Below, one piece after another: positions 33,831 through 47,085 of a DNA stretch of 64,000 nt. The translations under genes and the position numbers were made by a program. Position 1 is the stretch's first letter. Every line of letters begins with the position of its first letter. The DNA is from Typhlomys cinereus. Its lineage: Eukaryota > Chordata > Mammalia > Rodentia > Platacanthomyidae. The stretch covers positions 262,619-326,618 of the forward strand of contig JALPQD010000628.1 of assembly GCA_023101885.1 (NCBI GenBank), written 5' to 3'. The notes beneath the pieces were generated by a model. The model ran no database searches and was not told where the DNA came from. It was given only the letters and a program-made list of their open reading frames with translations.

Positions 33831-34289
33831 CCTTATTAGGCACCATTCTTCCATAGTACAACCACTGTGTTTGAATAATACTGACGGATGGCCACCTGGA
33901 CCATGAGCATCACTGTGTTTATAATAATGGCTCCCTTTCAATGATTCAAAAGGTGGTTATTTACCTTGGAAAACTAAAACGACTGTCAAAACTGTTCACA
34001 TTTTCAAGAATCTTTCATGTGTGAGAGAGGCACTTATTAGGTAAAAGGTTCAGCACATCTTACAGGAACCTTCATTAGTAAACACATTTCTAGGATGAAT
34101 TAGCATACTGCTTTACATAGAACTACCGATTATAATATACACTTAACATTTTTCTGTTTTCCTATAAACTTAAATAATACCCCTTTCATATCTAGGTTTT
34201 TATGGTCTTTATTTCTATAGACAAATGCAAACAGATGCTGCAAGAACATCTGTGCTTGGGAACCAGGCATGCAAGCTGTCACTGGGAGT
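33831..34289. other. unassigned DNA
   Basis: No gene or repeat was recognised. A weak exon-like pair at 33963-34009 was rejected. Confidence 0.4.
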
Positions 34290-34430
34290 TAATGGAGGGT
34301 GGTAGCACTTGGGCACTCTGGCTGCCAGACAGGCCGATCCTGGCACCTGCCCTAACTAGCTGCAGGGTGTTTCTGGTCCCTTATCTCCCCATTTGCAAAG
34401 CAGGGCTGCAATAATGGTTGCCGACTCACT
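34290..34430 (+). mobile_element. MIR SINE
   Basis: 'gatcctggcacctgccctaactagctgcagggtgtttctggtcccttatctccccatttgcaaagcagggctgcaataatgg' follows the MIR consensus order. Confidence 0.8.
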
Positions 34431-34619
34431 ATGGTGGAGGGAGTAAGACTTATCTCAACGGTGTGACGATCTGTAGGCATTCTGCAAATGTTATCAAACC
34501 TGTTAAGGCTGATGTCCACATGCTACTGTGTAGAACACAAAGATCTAATCGCAGGCCAGAGTGGTGTCTCTCTATCACCAAAGAGCAGAGGTCTGCAGTG
34601 AGCCAGGAATGTGAGTGCC

Positions 34620-34815
34620 CGCCCTGGCTTCTTCCCAGACCACATGGGGATTTGAGGCAAATTCCTTTCTTTCATCTACATTTCACCTATAACACAGAGA
34701 TCACCGTTCCTGCTTGGAGGATCTCAAGATTATTATGGGAACTAAATGAAATAATACATCGGTTTGCTTTGAAATCTACAAAACTACTTCAAAATGCAAA
34801 GTATAAATATTATTC
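34620..34815 (+). mobile_element. MIR SINE, 3' part
   Basis: 'ctataacacagagatcaccgttcctgcttggaggatctcaagattattatgggaactaaatgaaataatacat' is MIR-like with the usual downstream order. Confidence 0.65.
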
Positions 34816-34945
34816 ACATTAGAAATTCCCTATTCTTCAAGTACAGAGCAAACAGATAACATAATAGATCTTTTTTTCTTAAAAATATAACCACTTAAGG
34901 CATAAAAATGATTATTTTTAATAATTTAATGATTATTATTTACAT

Positions 34946-35210
34946 GGTGACTAAGAAGAGGGCTCAGTTAGTAAAGTACTTGCTACATAAGCAAGAACAC
35001 CCGAATTCAGAACCCTAGAACCTATGTAAAAAGCCAGGCATGGTGGCATGTACTTATAATTCTGGTATTGGGGAAGTGGGAGATCTAATACTGAGAGATT
35101 CTGTCTCAAAATAATAATAATAAAGTGGAAATCAATGGAGGATGACACCAGACATTGACATCTGGCTTTCACATGCACATGCACACGTCCATGAGCCCGT
35201 ATGCGTGCGT

Positions 35211-35264
<54 letters not shown>
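34946..35264 (+). mobile_element. B4-type SINE with (CA)n tail
   Basis: Head 'gaagagggctcagttagtaaagtacttgc', B-box 'cgaattcagaaccc', B1-like core 'agccaggcatggtggcatgtacttataattc', 'gacaccagacattgacatctggc', then CA repeats 35213-35264. Confidence 0.88.
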
Positions 35265-35267
<3 letters not shown>

Positions 35268-36814
35268 GCCGTAGTTCGTTGAGGCTCAAACAAAATGCAC
35301 CCTCCAGAGCAAATCAACTAGGCTTATGCAGAGCTGCTAAACACATAACAAATTAAGTATCATAAATTTCAACCTAGGATGAGGCAGTTAAAAGGAATAA
35401 TTTGATTTGCTCACTTTTTATCATCCTGACACATTACTGTCCAGCACAAAGCAGTAAGAAAAATGCCCACACAGCAGCTCTGCTCTTCTCCTGTGCCCTG
35501 CTAGTCTCATCGTTCCAGTTCAGTTAACCTCTGTGAAACTAGTATGGGAAAAACAAACCAGGCTGCTACTGTGATGAAGACCACACAGCTTTCTAATGGA
35601 ACTCTTCCAAGGTTTGAGGTTCCATTTGAAAGGCCCTAACAAAACCTTTGGAGATGTGAAGGGGGAAAAAAAGCAGCCAAAGAACTGAGGGCCTGGCAAG
35701 TCTGGAAGCCTACATTCAGCCACATTCATGAAAAGTAATCGCAAGTCAAGTCCGGTTCACTCTTCCCTCTGCATGTTCTTCAAAGCAACCCGCTGACAAA
35801 ATTGCTGTTTCTTTTTTCAGCAAAGGAAAAGGAGACAGATTTTGTATAAGCTGCATGGGGAAGAGGGCAGAAAACCCACTATTTGTGTCACCACATAACA
35901 AGACCTGTAACAGTCCTTAGCTAATCCACATTGACAACAGTAGGGTTAGCACCCAGTGATTTAAATTTGTTCCTTTACGCATAAGCAACAAACACCATAC
36001 TCTAACACTAGCCAAGACACAGAAGGCCACCTACTTAGATAGCTGTAGACTCATTTTTAAGTGGTAGGTAATAGCAGGTTTAAAGGTTTCCAAGTTGAAA
36101 AAGATTTCCAGAAACCAAGTCCCTTGACCCTCTCCAAGCCTCAGCTTTCTATAATAAGATACACACCTATATTTTGCTGACTTAAAGAAGTATTTGCAGC
36201 TGTACCCACACAGTACAGAAAGCAGACAGTTCTTGACTACTACGATGCTGGAAAAAACTGACAAAATCAATTAGGCACTTGGCAGAACTCACAACATAGC
36301 ACAAGATCCTGGTTGTCATATAAACAGTCTGGAGAGTCACATGGAAGGCTGTGCATTATGAGAGAGGAGAATGTCCTCCTTATCTGTATGACTGACTGGA
36401 CACCCAGTGGAAGACTCCAGGGTTGTGGTTGACTGTCAAGACTACAGGAGAAACTGTCGCAGCAGAGCTCCTGACATCATACAGACAACACCAGGGGAAT
36501 GGGACAGAGGACAGTTCGTGGAATCACCTGCAGTGAGCTGTCAGTGGGCACTGGTTCTAAAGCCTAAAGCTATGACTGTAACCTGAGAGAAAGGCACTCC
36601 ATCACTCATTCTTTAGTGGATGAAGCTTTGTTCTATGGGGCAAGCCAGCTTCTTCCAAGTCAGAAGTAATTATATTCTAAATTTATGTCTGAAAAGCAAG
36701 ATAATTTCAAGATATAAGAGTTTGAGTAAAAATAAAGACAAAATCATTAGTTATTTTGTCCTATTCATTGCTTTTCTTCTTTACCTTCCAAACAACAAAT
36801 CAATTAAATAGTTA
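35265..36814. other. mostly unique DNA; weak MIR at 36090-36240
   Basis: 'ccctctccaagcctcagctttctataataagatacacacct' looks like a worn MIR. No exon was recognised. Confidence 0.4.
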
Positions 36815-36930
36815 CACGGCTGTAATTCCAGCACTTGGGAGATTGACACAGAAGTTTCTGAATTCATTTGGGATATGCAGCGACAGAGAACAAGAGATGC
36901 TGTCTGAAGATACAATAACATAAAACCAAA
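36815..36930 (+). mobile_element. B1-like SINE, worn
   Basis: 'cacggctgtaattccagcacttgggagattgacacagaagtttctgaattcatttgggatatgcagcgacagag' follows B1. Confidence 0.75.
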
Positions 36931-38461
36931 TAAAGCAACAGTTAGGTAACTGAGACCATGATTAGAAACATCCCAAATATACACAAAAAGGATATGTTCT
37001 ATCCTTATGAAAAATGCCATGGTTCCAATACAAGACATGTGGTGAGTTTCTGCACTCAGAGTGAGTGGATTCTGAGACTATCACAAATCATGGAACAATC
37101 TCACTTAACTGTTAGTTATGGTTAACACAGGCTAATGTATTTTTTATAGAACACAAATTAAGTTCAAGAATAATAGCAAGCTCACATAAATTATTTATGC
37201 TTTCATTTCAAGTTCCTATGACAAAATAAGTTTACATGCTTTCAGTCTCCCACTAGCCAAACCTCTTACATGGCTTGGAAGTTTTCTACGAATGGAGGGG
37301 CACCTACACAGAGCTTGGATCTCCAGCATGAGGACGGCACGAGCTGAGTCAGTCTGGTAGCTGGGGAAGTGCTCCACCCATGTCTTTGGACATGGAACTT
37401 CCCCTGAGCTTTGGGCAGCACACTAGGGAGTCGCGATGTGAGCCTGCAATGAGGCTGGAAGAACTTCCAGACACTTTCTATGAAGGAGGTTAATCTTAAA
37501 ACTAATCTGAGACTCATTGGAAAGCTCAGCAAAACACAAATAAGTAAATGCTAACCAATAATACAAAAGTTAAAAATGTCAGCATCCTTGCTTTTGAGCT
37601 CATTAGTAAACTCCAAATGGCCATGTCTAAAACCAACTTACCCCACCCATACTCTATTTAAAATTAACTTTCTTCCTTCAGTTTAGAAATAAAAGACAAA
37701 TCAAAAAGAAGGTTAAGTTCAGCATCCTTAGCTCTCCCAGCGGCATCCGAACTCTAGAGCTCCAATCCCCACTGCTAAAGGGTCCCACATCAAACACTCA
37801 GGAACAGAGCAGAATTTAGCACAGAACAAAGGGGTGCCCAGGATAGCTACAAAATACCAAAGGGGATTAGCTGGCATTTTTTGTCTTTGATCTAACATGT
37901 GGTAGTAGCGTCAGAGCAGAGCAGGAGATTAGCATCCTCATGAGTGGAAATGTAATGCTTTCATGGACAAAATCCATGTGTAGGACTCCAGAATTTGCTA
38001 CCATTTTGCTTTCTGTTTAGAGGAGCACTGATAATTTCATTATGAATTATTGTTAGAGCCAGTTAGTTCATTTTTATCAGCTTACAAAGTCTAGTTTACT
38101 AGACATGTAACTCTGCAAACTATGTTACTATTTTATATTGTTACTTTTATCTTCTCGATTATGTATTATAATGACATTGTGAGTTTCAGGAAGGTCACCT
38201 GGGTTACATAGTAAGATCTGGCCCAAACCTGTCTCAATAGCAACAATAATGATGAGGACAAAAATAAGAATACTTAAGAACAAAATTGGCAACAAGGACA
38301 GCAGTTTTAAATGAGGTAGAAGTCTTCCAAATGCCTCAAAATTTCATTCCATAAAACAAGCGTCAGAGGAAACAAGGGCCCAATTAAAGTTTTCTATATA
38401 AAATAAATAAATTGATTCAATTTGATTTCTCAAGATTTACCATAAGAGGTAGCTAACTTCT
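36931..38461. other. unassigned DNA, one B1 tail scrap
   Basis: A B1 3' scrap lies at 38195-38245. The 88-codon minus frame at 37266-37532 ends at a possible GTAAGAGG donor, but no acceptor or family supports it. Confidence 0.4.
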
Positions 38462-38759
38462 TTTTTTTAAATTTTTTTATTATTTATTCATTTGTGCGTG
38501 TATGCATGTGTGCACGTGTGTGTATGTATGTGTGTGTGTGTGTGTGTATGTATGTGTGTGTAGAACCACGGACGAATTCGGGAACCACCATGGACGTCTC
38601 CACCTCCTCCTTGTTTACTCTGCCCCGGGATTCACAGGCTCCGCCCTTCCAGGATGGGAAACGCAGGCCACCCCGGCTTCTGCTCAGCGTCTCTACGTGG
38701 GGTTTAGGATCTGAACTCAGGACCTTCCGCCTGCAAGGCAGAGGCTTAACCCCTGAGCC
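38462..38759 (-). mobile_element. young GC-rich SINE, 5' truncated, perfect 18-bp TSD
   Basis: aagaggtagctaacttct flanks it at 38444-38461 and 38760-38777. The minus-strand copy starts within the A-box (ggctcaggggttaag), lacking about 13 bases of head. It keeps the GC-rich body, a CA tail (TG on plus) and an A/T tail. Confidence 0.96.
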
Positions 38760-38777
38760 AAGAGGTAGCTAACTTCT

Positions 38778-39489
38778 AATGACCACAAACCCACAAAATC
38801 ACATTCAACTTTTGTACTGAAACAGACTTAGAAGTGTTAAATGGATTATATTTTGTTGGAGGAAAACAGCAGCAAATGGTCTAACAACCAAGATTTATGG
38901 AGAAGACTGGGGAAGAAGAGAAGGAAAGAGCAAGGGAAGAGATAGGCAGCTATGGAATGCTGCTGCCTTGCATTCTGCCCCTCAAGCCCTTGCAGGACAG
39001 CTGTGCTGCCCGAGCTGGCCACCCACAGGACAGGAGCCGACGATGAAAGTGCGCTGCACTGCAGTATCTGCCAGCACCGTCTGCGCCATGCTGCAATTAT
39101 TAACTCTGCAGGCTTTTATAATCTGTTGCATGTGTTGAGGCAAGTCCCCTACACTGTCTAACAAAACAAAGCCACTGAATGTGAGTAGCGAGTTGTTTAC
39201 AGTGTGCACAAATAGCAGGACAGCTAGATGCTTTGAATATTACATTTTCAACTCTCACAAAAATGATTTAACTTAACAAATATCTACTCCTGCAATGAAA
39301 ACAGCCACTACAAATTCCATTTAGTCCTTCTAAACTAAATATACAGCCAAAGATAACCAACCCCCTTAACCAACAGCTAAGACGCAGGTTAGCAATCTGC
39401 CAAAGGAACAATAAACTCGCCCTTACACATGTCCAGCAACTGAACACACCAGAGATTATCAAAGAACCTAGCACAAGTAAAATTCTACG
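38778..39489. other. unassigned unique DNA
   Basis: 39030-39190 is unique and compositionally mixed ('caattattaactctgcagg'). No gene was seen. Confidence 0.4.
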
Positions 39490-39733
39490 AAACTGGGATA
39501 GAGAAATGGCTCAGGGGTTAAGACTCAGCCTCACAAGTAAAGGTCTTGAGTCCAAATCCCAGGTCCATGTAAAAATGCCAGGCTACAAGCTGAGCGCCAG
39601 TGGCCTACACTTCTGGCTCTGGTGGGCAGAGCCTGGGAAATCCCTAGGAGAAAAGCGAAAAAGGAGGTAGAAGCAAACCAGGATGATTTCCAAAGTCACT
39701 CTTAATCCTCCAAAGGACACACACTATCCTTTG

Positions 39734-39771
<38 letters not shown>

Positions 39772-39800
39772 CACATGCGCGAAATGAATAAAATACTTTT
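39490..39800 (+). mobile_element. B2-superfamily SINE with (CA)n tail
   Basis: Head 'gggatagagaaatggctcaggggttaag', B box 'gagtccaaatccc', body 'ttctggctctggtgggcagagcctggg', CA repeats 39738-39768, and A-rich end. Imperfect flanks ttctacga/tcctacaa. Confidence 0.88.
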
Positions 39801-40314
39801 TAAAAAAAATCCTACAAGGCTACCTTTCAACTTTGTTTCCCATCAAAAACTTATTTTCTATTTGTCTAATTTTGTTCACAGCAACAGCAACAGCGGCTTT
39901 CTAGGCACACTTTTCAAGGAACATGAACCCAAGCAATGGCACGTAAGTGTCAGGCAGGACACGCACAGCAGGCATCTGAAGAGGATGTGGACTAACTGAC
40001 TGGGAACACAACCAAGCTGACTCTACCCACCATCTAGCATGTCTGTCTCTAGTAGCCACGACCTTTATGCATGTGGAGCATTTTGCTTTGCTTGTTTTGT
40101 TTTGACACATCAGCTTGACCAACATCTGTAGGCAGACCTGACCCAAAGACAAGTGAAGAAGACCCAAATCTCCATCAGAACCAGTGTACACAGAGGCCTC
40201 TGTCTTGGGAAGGGCATGTAAGGGCGCTCGTAGAACAGTTGGCCATGGCTTTTATTACTAAAAAGGAAAGAAGTTAAAAAAATTAAACAGCTGTAAGAAT
40301 TTTTTATTGATTTA

Positions 40315-40529
40315 ATTTTATTTGTTATTATTGTATGTATGCACATATGTGTATACCTGTGTGTCACATGTGTGTATGACTGAAAGCATGTGCCAAAGTG
40401 CTCACATGAAGGTCAGAGGACAAATTGAGAAAGTTGGCTCTCTCCTTTTACAATGGGCTCCAGAGTCGAATTCAAATCATTAGATGTGTACGGTAAGCAT
40501 CTTTATCTGCTGAGCCATCTTGCCAGCCT
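40315..40529 (-). mobile_element. B3-like SINE, minus orientation
   Basis: Right end 'catctttatctgctgagccatcttgccagcc'. Body 'cacatgaaggtcagaggacaaattgagaaagttggctctctcc'. Confidence 0.85.
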
Positions 40530-41999
40530 AAGAATATTTTTTATAGCTCCCCCTTCAAGGAATAAAACATAAAAATATTTTAAAGATCCTTTTGAGAAGC
40601 ATAAAATCAAAACAACCAAAAAATTGTGGCCTCGTTTGAGTAATGCTCCTGCCAAGGAGTGCCTTTCATCTGGAGGGCAGATGACAGTCTCCCGTGCCGC
40701 TAACTAGCGATGAAAGTACTCAAAGATTATTTGCCTAGGTTAAGCAAGGAATGAGAACGCTTCTTTTCTAAACACATCCCCCAAAGGCCATAAAATCCTC
40801 AAACCTCAAAATCCAGACTCAGAAAACCAACTCAGAACTGTGCTGGCCTCCAGGAGACTGAACAGCCTCTAACAGTCCCCTGACACATGTCCTTTATTAT
40901 AACTCTGACACAATTTTAACTTTAGGTGGTCACTGGAATCATGGGTCTTGGGGCTCATTAGGTTTACTGTTCAACCAAATAATCTTATGAAATGGGTCTT
41001 GGAGCTGTGTAATGCATGCTTTAATATCATGTTTAAACACATTATACAGAACATACTAATATGCACATAAATCTCCTAAATTTTAAATAATGGACATATA
41101 AAGGGTTAAAGCCAATGTGAGATTCTTGTTTCATGTACTGGGTTCATTTTTCACATGAATAACACCTGCAACACTTTTAAGGTACTTATGATTTTAAAGG
41201 ACTCCTCCAAGCAACACTCACCTAATTCTGAAAGTGGATAGTGATATTATGATTACTGCTTCATAAGTAAAAGAGTTGTTCAAGATTCCCATGTGAGCCT
41301 GACTGTGAAACAGCACTCTTGCAGCAGACAAAAAGATTCCCAACTGATAATAGCCACATGTCGTAATCCTTCCAGTTTACAAGTATTACACTTTGCACAA
41401 CATGAACAAATTTAAGATAGAGATAGAATTGATCATTTCTAATCCTTAAATTTGGGAGGTTATTCTAATTATCAAGGTGTGTTCAATATAATCACAAGGA
41501 CCCTGAGAAGTAGGTGCAGGAAACAGGGGAGAGATGGAACTTGAGAACTAGCTGGCTTCGAATTCAGAGGATGGGTTAGCAAGCCAAGGAATGCAGGTAG
41601 CCCTAGCAGCTGCAAGGATAAAAAGCAGCTCTGCCAACAAAGACTTTAGCTCAGCGAGACATACCCATTTTAAACTCTTTCAGAAATTCAAGATAAAACA
41701 CTAATGTGCCATCTATGACACTAAATTTGTGGTAATTTGATGCAAGAACAGACCATCAGACTTGCAATGAGTGGCCATTTCCCTTCCTTCCCCACTATTC
41801 TGGACAAGTTACTCATGATCTTTTACCTCTAAATGAGTTAAATGACTTAGATAACAACAAGCCTTGCCTATCTTAAATTTAGCTAACAAGCATCCACCAA
41901 CTCAATTCAGAGCTTGACTAGGACTTAGAAGGTGTAAGTCTCAGGATACTCAGACAGGGACTTCCTGGGTCCATTCACTGCTATTATGTATCACTGAAA
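40530..41999. other. unassigned DNA
   Basis: No coding exon was seen. Possible worn MIR around 41200-41330. Confidence 0.4.
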
Positions 42000-42235
42000 A
42001 CATCTAACCTCTGGTTCAGTAATGTTTTTTAGATACAACATGAGAAGTACCATTCAAGAAAGAATTGAAATAAACTTCATTTGAAATTAAATTGGTCCAA
42101 CAGACATGAGAAATATAAAACTAGAAAATATGTGCAAAGGACACACCAAATAAGTCACTGTCATCTATAGTGTACAAAGGACTTTTTAAATTCAATAAGA
42201 TGATAACATTATTTTCCAAATTGCAACATGATATA
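42000..42235 (+). mobile_element. very old L1 ORF2 fragment
   Basis: 'ttttttagatacaacatgagaagtaccattcaagaaagaattgaaataaacttcatttgaaattaaa' and 'gtgtacaaaggactttttaaattcaataagatg' keep L1M ORF2 order. Confidence 0.55.
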
Positions 42236-42240
42236 TTTGG

Positions 42241-42263
42241 CAAAAAAAAAAAAAAAAAAAAAA
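42241..42263 (+). repeat. poly-A tract (A23)
   Basis: Uninterrupted A run with no element recognised directly upstream other than the old L1 fragment. Confidence 0.9.
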
Positions 42264-42364
42264 GAGTACTTCAGTGGAAATGGCTACTTAAAAAAAAAAT
42301 CTTATATAGATACAGCTCAATCTAATCAGGAATTTAATTCCCTGATTAAATTTAATGTTTATTG

Positions 42365-42910
42365 AACATTACCATCACAAATTGGTCTAACGTATTAAAC
42401 AAATATGCGAACATCCTCACCATGTTTCTAATCATTTAGCCATTCTAACAATCCTATAAAATATTAAGACCATCTTATATGACAGAAAATTACAATTTTA
42501 AAGAGTATATGTATTGAGCTAAGGGGGATGGCTCAGTGGATAAGCGACTTGCCTACAAGCACAAGCATAAAGTAAAAGCTGGCAGGCACGGCCAACATTC
42601 AGGAGGCCGAGACAGGGAATCCCAGGACAAGCTGACTAGCTAGACTAGTTGCCTGGAGGCTCTGGGATCAATGGGAAGACCCCACTTCAATGATCAGGCC
42701 TCCATAGGCTCCCATGCATTATGTACACATGTGCACATATGCAAGAACATCAATGGACATTTCATATGCACATGCACAAAAGAAAAGTATGTGACTTGAT
42801 CCAGGCAGGAAGCTAACACAGGTAATTTGACCAAGGCAAGAAAGTCACAGATGTGAATCTGAACTGAGCTGTTTTTATGGCAGAGTGCCTGGGTAAAGCA
42901 TTTCAAAGTT
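42365..42910 (-). mobile_element. MIR split by a B4-type SINE
   Basis: Worn reversed MIR at 42365-42510 ('agccattctaacaatcctataaaatattaagaccatcttatatgacagaaaatt') and 42790-42910 ('aggtaatttgaccaaggcaagaaagtcacag'). The SINE between, at about 42518-42785 in plus orientation, starts 'agggggatggctcagtggataagcg'. Confidence 0.55.
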
Positions 42911-45900
42911 CAGTCTCAGATAAAAGAATTCTCTTTATATCTCACTTAGATCCTTGACATTTTATTTTAACTTAATAATCAAGTGGTAATTATTATATCC
43001 AAAGGTCTTAGATGTTTCACAACATACTATGAGCTTTTTCGATCTGTACAGTAGTAGAACTGGTTACAATAAAGCTTTGTAACCTACAATGTCATGTTTT
43101 ACTGAAGCCAAGTTGCATAGTATTGCATGTAAACTAAGCTCTAAAATTCACTTGAAAATGTCCTGAAGACATGTATTTTGTTCAGAGGTTTTAAAGTCCT
43201 CCAAACTGTCTGCAGGTTTTCTGGCACAGAGAGAAACGAGGCAAATCTTAGGGTTGGTATAGCTTTCTGCCTGAATACACTTTCAGAAGTAAGCTCCCAG
43301 AAGAACCGTCACAAGCACTGCAGCCGAAAAATCTCACCAAATCACAAAGACCAGGATTGCTGTTTGGAATTTGAGGGCAAAGTGATCTAGGCAGAGCAAC
43401 GCCGCAAAAATCACAGGGGTATTGTCACTCAGGCTAATCCTCTGTGCATTTCATGCTCAGGCAGTGAGCAGAGCACGGAAACGGCCACATTATGGAGGGC
43501 AAAAATAGCCCTGGAGAAAGTCCACTCTAACCCGACCCTGTAAAATCTGAACACGTGACTAGAAGACAGACTTGGTCTACAAAAAAATCATAAGCACCTG
43601 CTAAGACAAAACCAGACTCTCAAAAAGAAGAGAGTACTATCAGGTGTCACAATCACAATCCCTTGCAGCTAATAAAAAGCTGCTACACATGTCTGCTAGC
43701 AAAGTACAACCCAGGAGCAAATGAAACCAGCTTATGAAGACAAACCAGAAATGCCAATGATGGAATTATCAAAGACTTTGAACACCACCTGAGTTACAAA
43801 CATGATTATGATGAGGAGAAAGTTAGATGGAGAAAAAGTTAGATGCAGAGCTTCTGGAGATAGAGAATACAATATTAGAAACAAGATGCTGGGTGGAACC
43901 ACAGCAGACTCAATGCAAAAGAGATGCCACTGGAGCTGTTGGGTCACAGCCTGTGTCCAGGAAGCCCTGACAAGTCAGGTCCTGCTACGTGTCCACACGG
44001 CTGCTCAGAGAGACAAGTAAAGGGGAAAAGCAGAGAAAGGAAGTTTGCTCAGTGTGGACACATGAGAAGAGGAACAAGGACGGAGGTCTAACAACACCCC
44101 CCACCCCAAGCCCAACCTCAGAGTCTTGGCATGAGGTTTAGGTTAAACAAAGGGCAAGACTTGGTCTGCACAGCAAAGCAGTTCTGGTCCAAGTGTAGTC
44201 CTGACTATCACTGCCCAATCCACTCTCCAGTCTCCCTTGCAAGATGATCTGGTGAAATCACTTCTTGGAAGGCATGTTCCATCTCTAGCACTAGGCACCC
44301 AGCCTTCTCCTTCCCCAATGTACAGTTCCTGAGGAAATTCCAATTCTTTGATGTCTACTGTCTCAATAACCTGTCTATTGGGGAGTACCAAGTTTCTCTC
44401 TTTATAATATTTTTGGTTTTCTTCAAATTGCCATAGAATAATCACTAAACTTACATATATACCAACAGACGCTATGCAGAAAGAAGCAGAAAACAGAAAA
44501 ACAATACAAGAACTTCAACTGCCTCCAGAAAAATACCTAGTAGATCTGAAACTTTTAATACTGGTGTCCTATAAAAGGCGGTAGAGAATAGAACCAGAGA
44601 TTAAAGCAAAGAGATTAAAGAAATGGTGGCCAGGGACAAGAAGCTGTTTCCATGTGAGCTGATTAAGGGGAATAGTCTGTACAAGAAAGAAAAGACTACT
44701 CCAAAGAGAAAGAGGAAGAGCCTCAGAAATTCACAATGGCAGTGAGGAGAGCCGAAGACTACAGAGAGAAAGTTGGGCAAGGCACCAAGAAATAAGCAAA
44801 GCTAAACAGAGCTCTAGCAGCAAAATCTGCTCTCTGGTAATGAGAGGAGAAGCAAAACCTCATCCAAAAGACAATACAGGAAGCCCAATGAAGAGAAACA
44901 GGTAGCCCTAAACCCACGATAAGGCCACAATCCTTACAAATTTCAATCCAAATTTCAAACCTATTGTTTAAAACTGAACCACCCAAGGGAGTCACGAGAA
45001 CAGGGAACAATTGCAAGCCAGGACGCCTGTGTCATCCTGCCACAAACCCCAGGTGAGAGGAGCTCCCAAGAAGCAGTGAGGAGACTCTGAACACAGGCTG
45101 CAGGAGGCTGGGCAGGGCGCAGCGCATCCTGCATCCCTGTTCGCAGAAACATGGAGCAGACCTGTCAAACCAGAACCACCCTGGGATTTTGCAGTTCTGC
45201 ACCTGAGATCAATCGGGAGGTAGATCAACCCTTGGGTAGACCAGCCTCTGTCACCTCCGCTCTGCTGTTCACTGGTGAACAGATTGAAATTAATTCTGCA
45301 GTGCGCTCTTCTGGCTGAAGATCCCGAAAGCGGGAGCACAGGTCCTCTGTGTTGGATGAACACAGATCTCAGTGCTGGAGGCACTTGGGTGAATCCTCCA
45401 GCTCAAGTATTAGCTACCCAGGAATGTAACTGGGAGACTCAGGAAGTGAGCGTCTAAACAGCCAGGTGTGACGCCTGGTACACAGAAGGCAATTACCAGA
45501 GTGAAAACAGCTCTGGTGAACATCAGATGCTTGGTCGGTTCAAGCAAAACGGCAGCATAAACCATGAAAGACGGCAGTCCCCAAGCTCCCCACATATAAC
45601 TGGTGGTCCCCACGTTTCAAGGACCTAGAGAGAAGCTGCTTTCATGTTTCATCTTGTTTTCTTCCTTCCTCTCCTCTCTGTCCTCTCCTCATCTCACCTG
45701 CCCTCCACTCTACCCTTCCCTTCAACACGCTCCTCTCTTTCCCACCTCTATCTTTTTGCTACACTTTCAACATACTGGAGAGGAACAGTGGCAAGATTTG
45801 CACCAACAAAATATCACTGAACCGCGTACTTCAAATACTTAGGTAATAAACTTGTGTCACCGGCATTTTGTCATAATAAAAATGAATGAACGAATTTAAA

Positions 45901-46344
45901 AGCATAAAAGTACATCAAACGTCAAAAGAGTAATAGAGTTAGTTGTTAAAGTCACAAACTGACAAAAATTTTGAAAAACTGAATGGTCTGAACATAGTAA
46001 AGGGCCAGGATTCCTCCTGCAGTTTGACTGGTCAGTATGCAAGCATGTTCACCCAGAGATGTAAAGAAATAAAAAATTGTTACACTCCTTAAAGACTCTT
46101 TTAGGGGCACACATACTAGCACACATAAGTATCTGATAACCAAAGAGGAAGGAGTACAAAAAAGAGAGAAGAGTTGAGTGAGAAATACAGGAAAAATGCA
46201 TAGATGAGAAAAAGTGGAAAGCAAAAAGGCACCAGATGTGACACTTCAAAATGGAGTGCGGGACATCTTAGATACTCCTTTCATTTGATTTCACCACTCT
46301 TCCCATGAATCTCCTAAGGGATGCAGGGGCACGCTGTGATTTCT
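42911..46344. other. unassigned DNA with L1-like patches
   Basis: 43740-44000 and 44470-44680 are A-rich and L1-like in tone but not certain. CT-rich 45660-45760. Several 60-130 codon frames at 44143-45613 overlap on both strands without splice signals. No gene was recognised. Confidence 0.4.
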
Positions 46345-46664
46345 TTTTTTTTTTTTTTTTTATTCAATTGTGCGTGCGTGCGTGCGTGCGTGCGTGTGTG
46401 TGTGTGTGTGTGTGTGTGTAAGTGTGTGTATGTATGTGTGTGTATGTAGAACTACAGGCGAATTCAGGAACCACCATGGACCGCCTCCACCTCCTCCTTG
46501 TTTACTCTGCGCCGCGATTCACAGGCTCTGCCCTACCAGGACCAGAAACGCAGGCCACCCCCGCTTCCGCCAGGTGTCTATATGTGGGGTCTAGGATCAG
46601 AACTCAGGACCTTCCTCCTGCAAGGCAGAGGCTTAACCCCTGAGCCACCTCTCCAGCCCCCGCT
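46345..46664 (-). mobile_element. young GC-rich B2-superfamily SINE, 11-bp TSD
   Basis: ctgtgatttct flanks it at 46334-46344 and 46665-46675. Poly-T, then (TGCG)n/(TG)n at the left (46345-46445), and a full head on the minus strand (gggctggagaggtggctcagg). An antisense 55-codon frame starts at the CCACCATGG at 46476. Confidence 0.94.
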
Positions 46665-46688
46665 CTGTGATTTCTAAGCACAAAGCTT

Positions 46689-47070
46689 TTTTTTTTTTTT
46701 TTTTTAATTTCAGCTCATACAAACTTATTAGGTACACCAGTTCCCTCCCTCCCTCCTCCTCCCCCCGTACCCCCTGCTCCCCCTCCCCACCCCTCTCCCT
46801 CCCCATCCCCAGTGCCTCCCACCCCAATTCCCAGAGAGTCCTTTCTTGTGCATGTCTGATTTTCCTCTGGGCCCTCCTCTCCGATGACGTACAAGGACCC
46901 AGTGGCCTTTCCCTGAACCCTTTCCCGTGTTCCCCTTAGGTATAGGAACACTGCTGTGGCTGCCAATCCTTTGCCTCCAAGGATCTTGGTGCCTTTAGCA
47001 GATGCTAGACTTTGTGAGGTCAACAGTGTGTTGGACAATGCGCAGGGCATGCAAAGTCCAATTATGATTG
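46689..47070 (-). mobile_element. L1 3'-end insertion with perfect 15-bp TSD
   Basis: ctaagcacaaagctt flanks it at 46674-46688 and 47071-47085. On the plus strand: poly-T, 'ctcatacaaacttattaggtac', a C-rich tract, then 3' UTR sequence shared with 31901-32733 ('agatgctagactttgtgaggtcaac'). Confidence 0.95.
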
Positions 47071-47085
47071 CTAAGCACAAAGCTT

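Noticed and set aside
33963..34009. 47-bp minus-strand exon ending AAG|GTAAAT
   Set aside because: Weak acceptor, a stop just upstream and no protein likeness; too short to trust.
37266..37532. 88-codon minus frame ending at a GTAAGAGG donor-like site
   Set aside because: No acceptor or conserved motif; composition is like random unique DNA.
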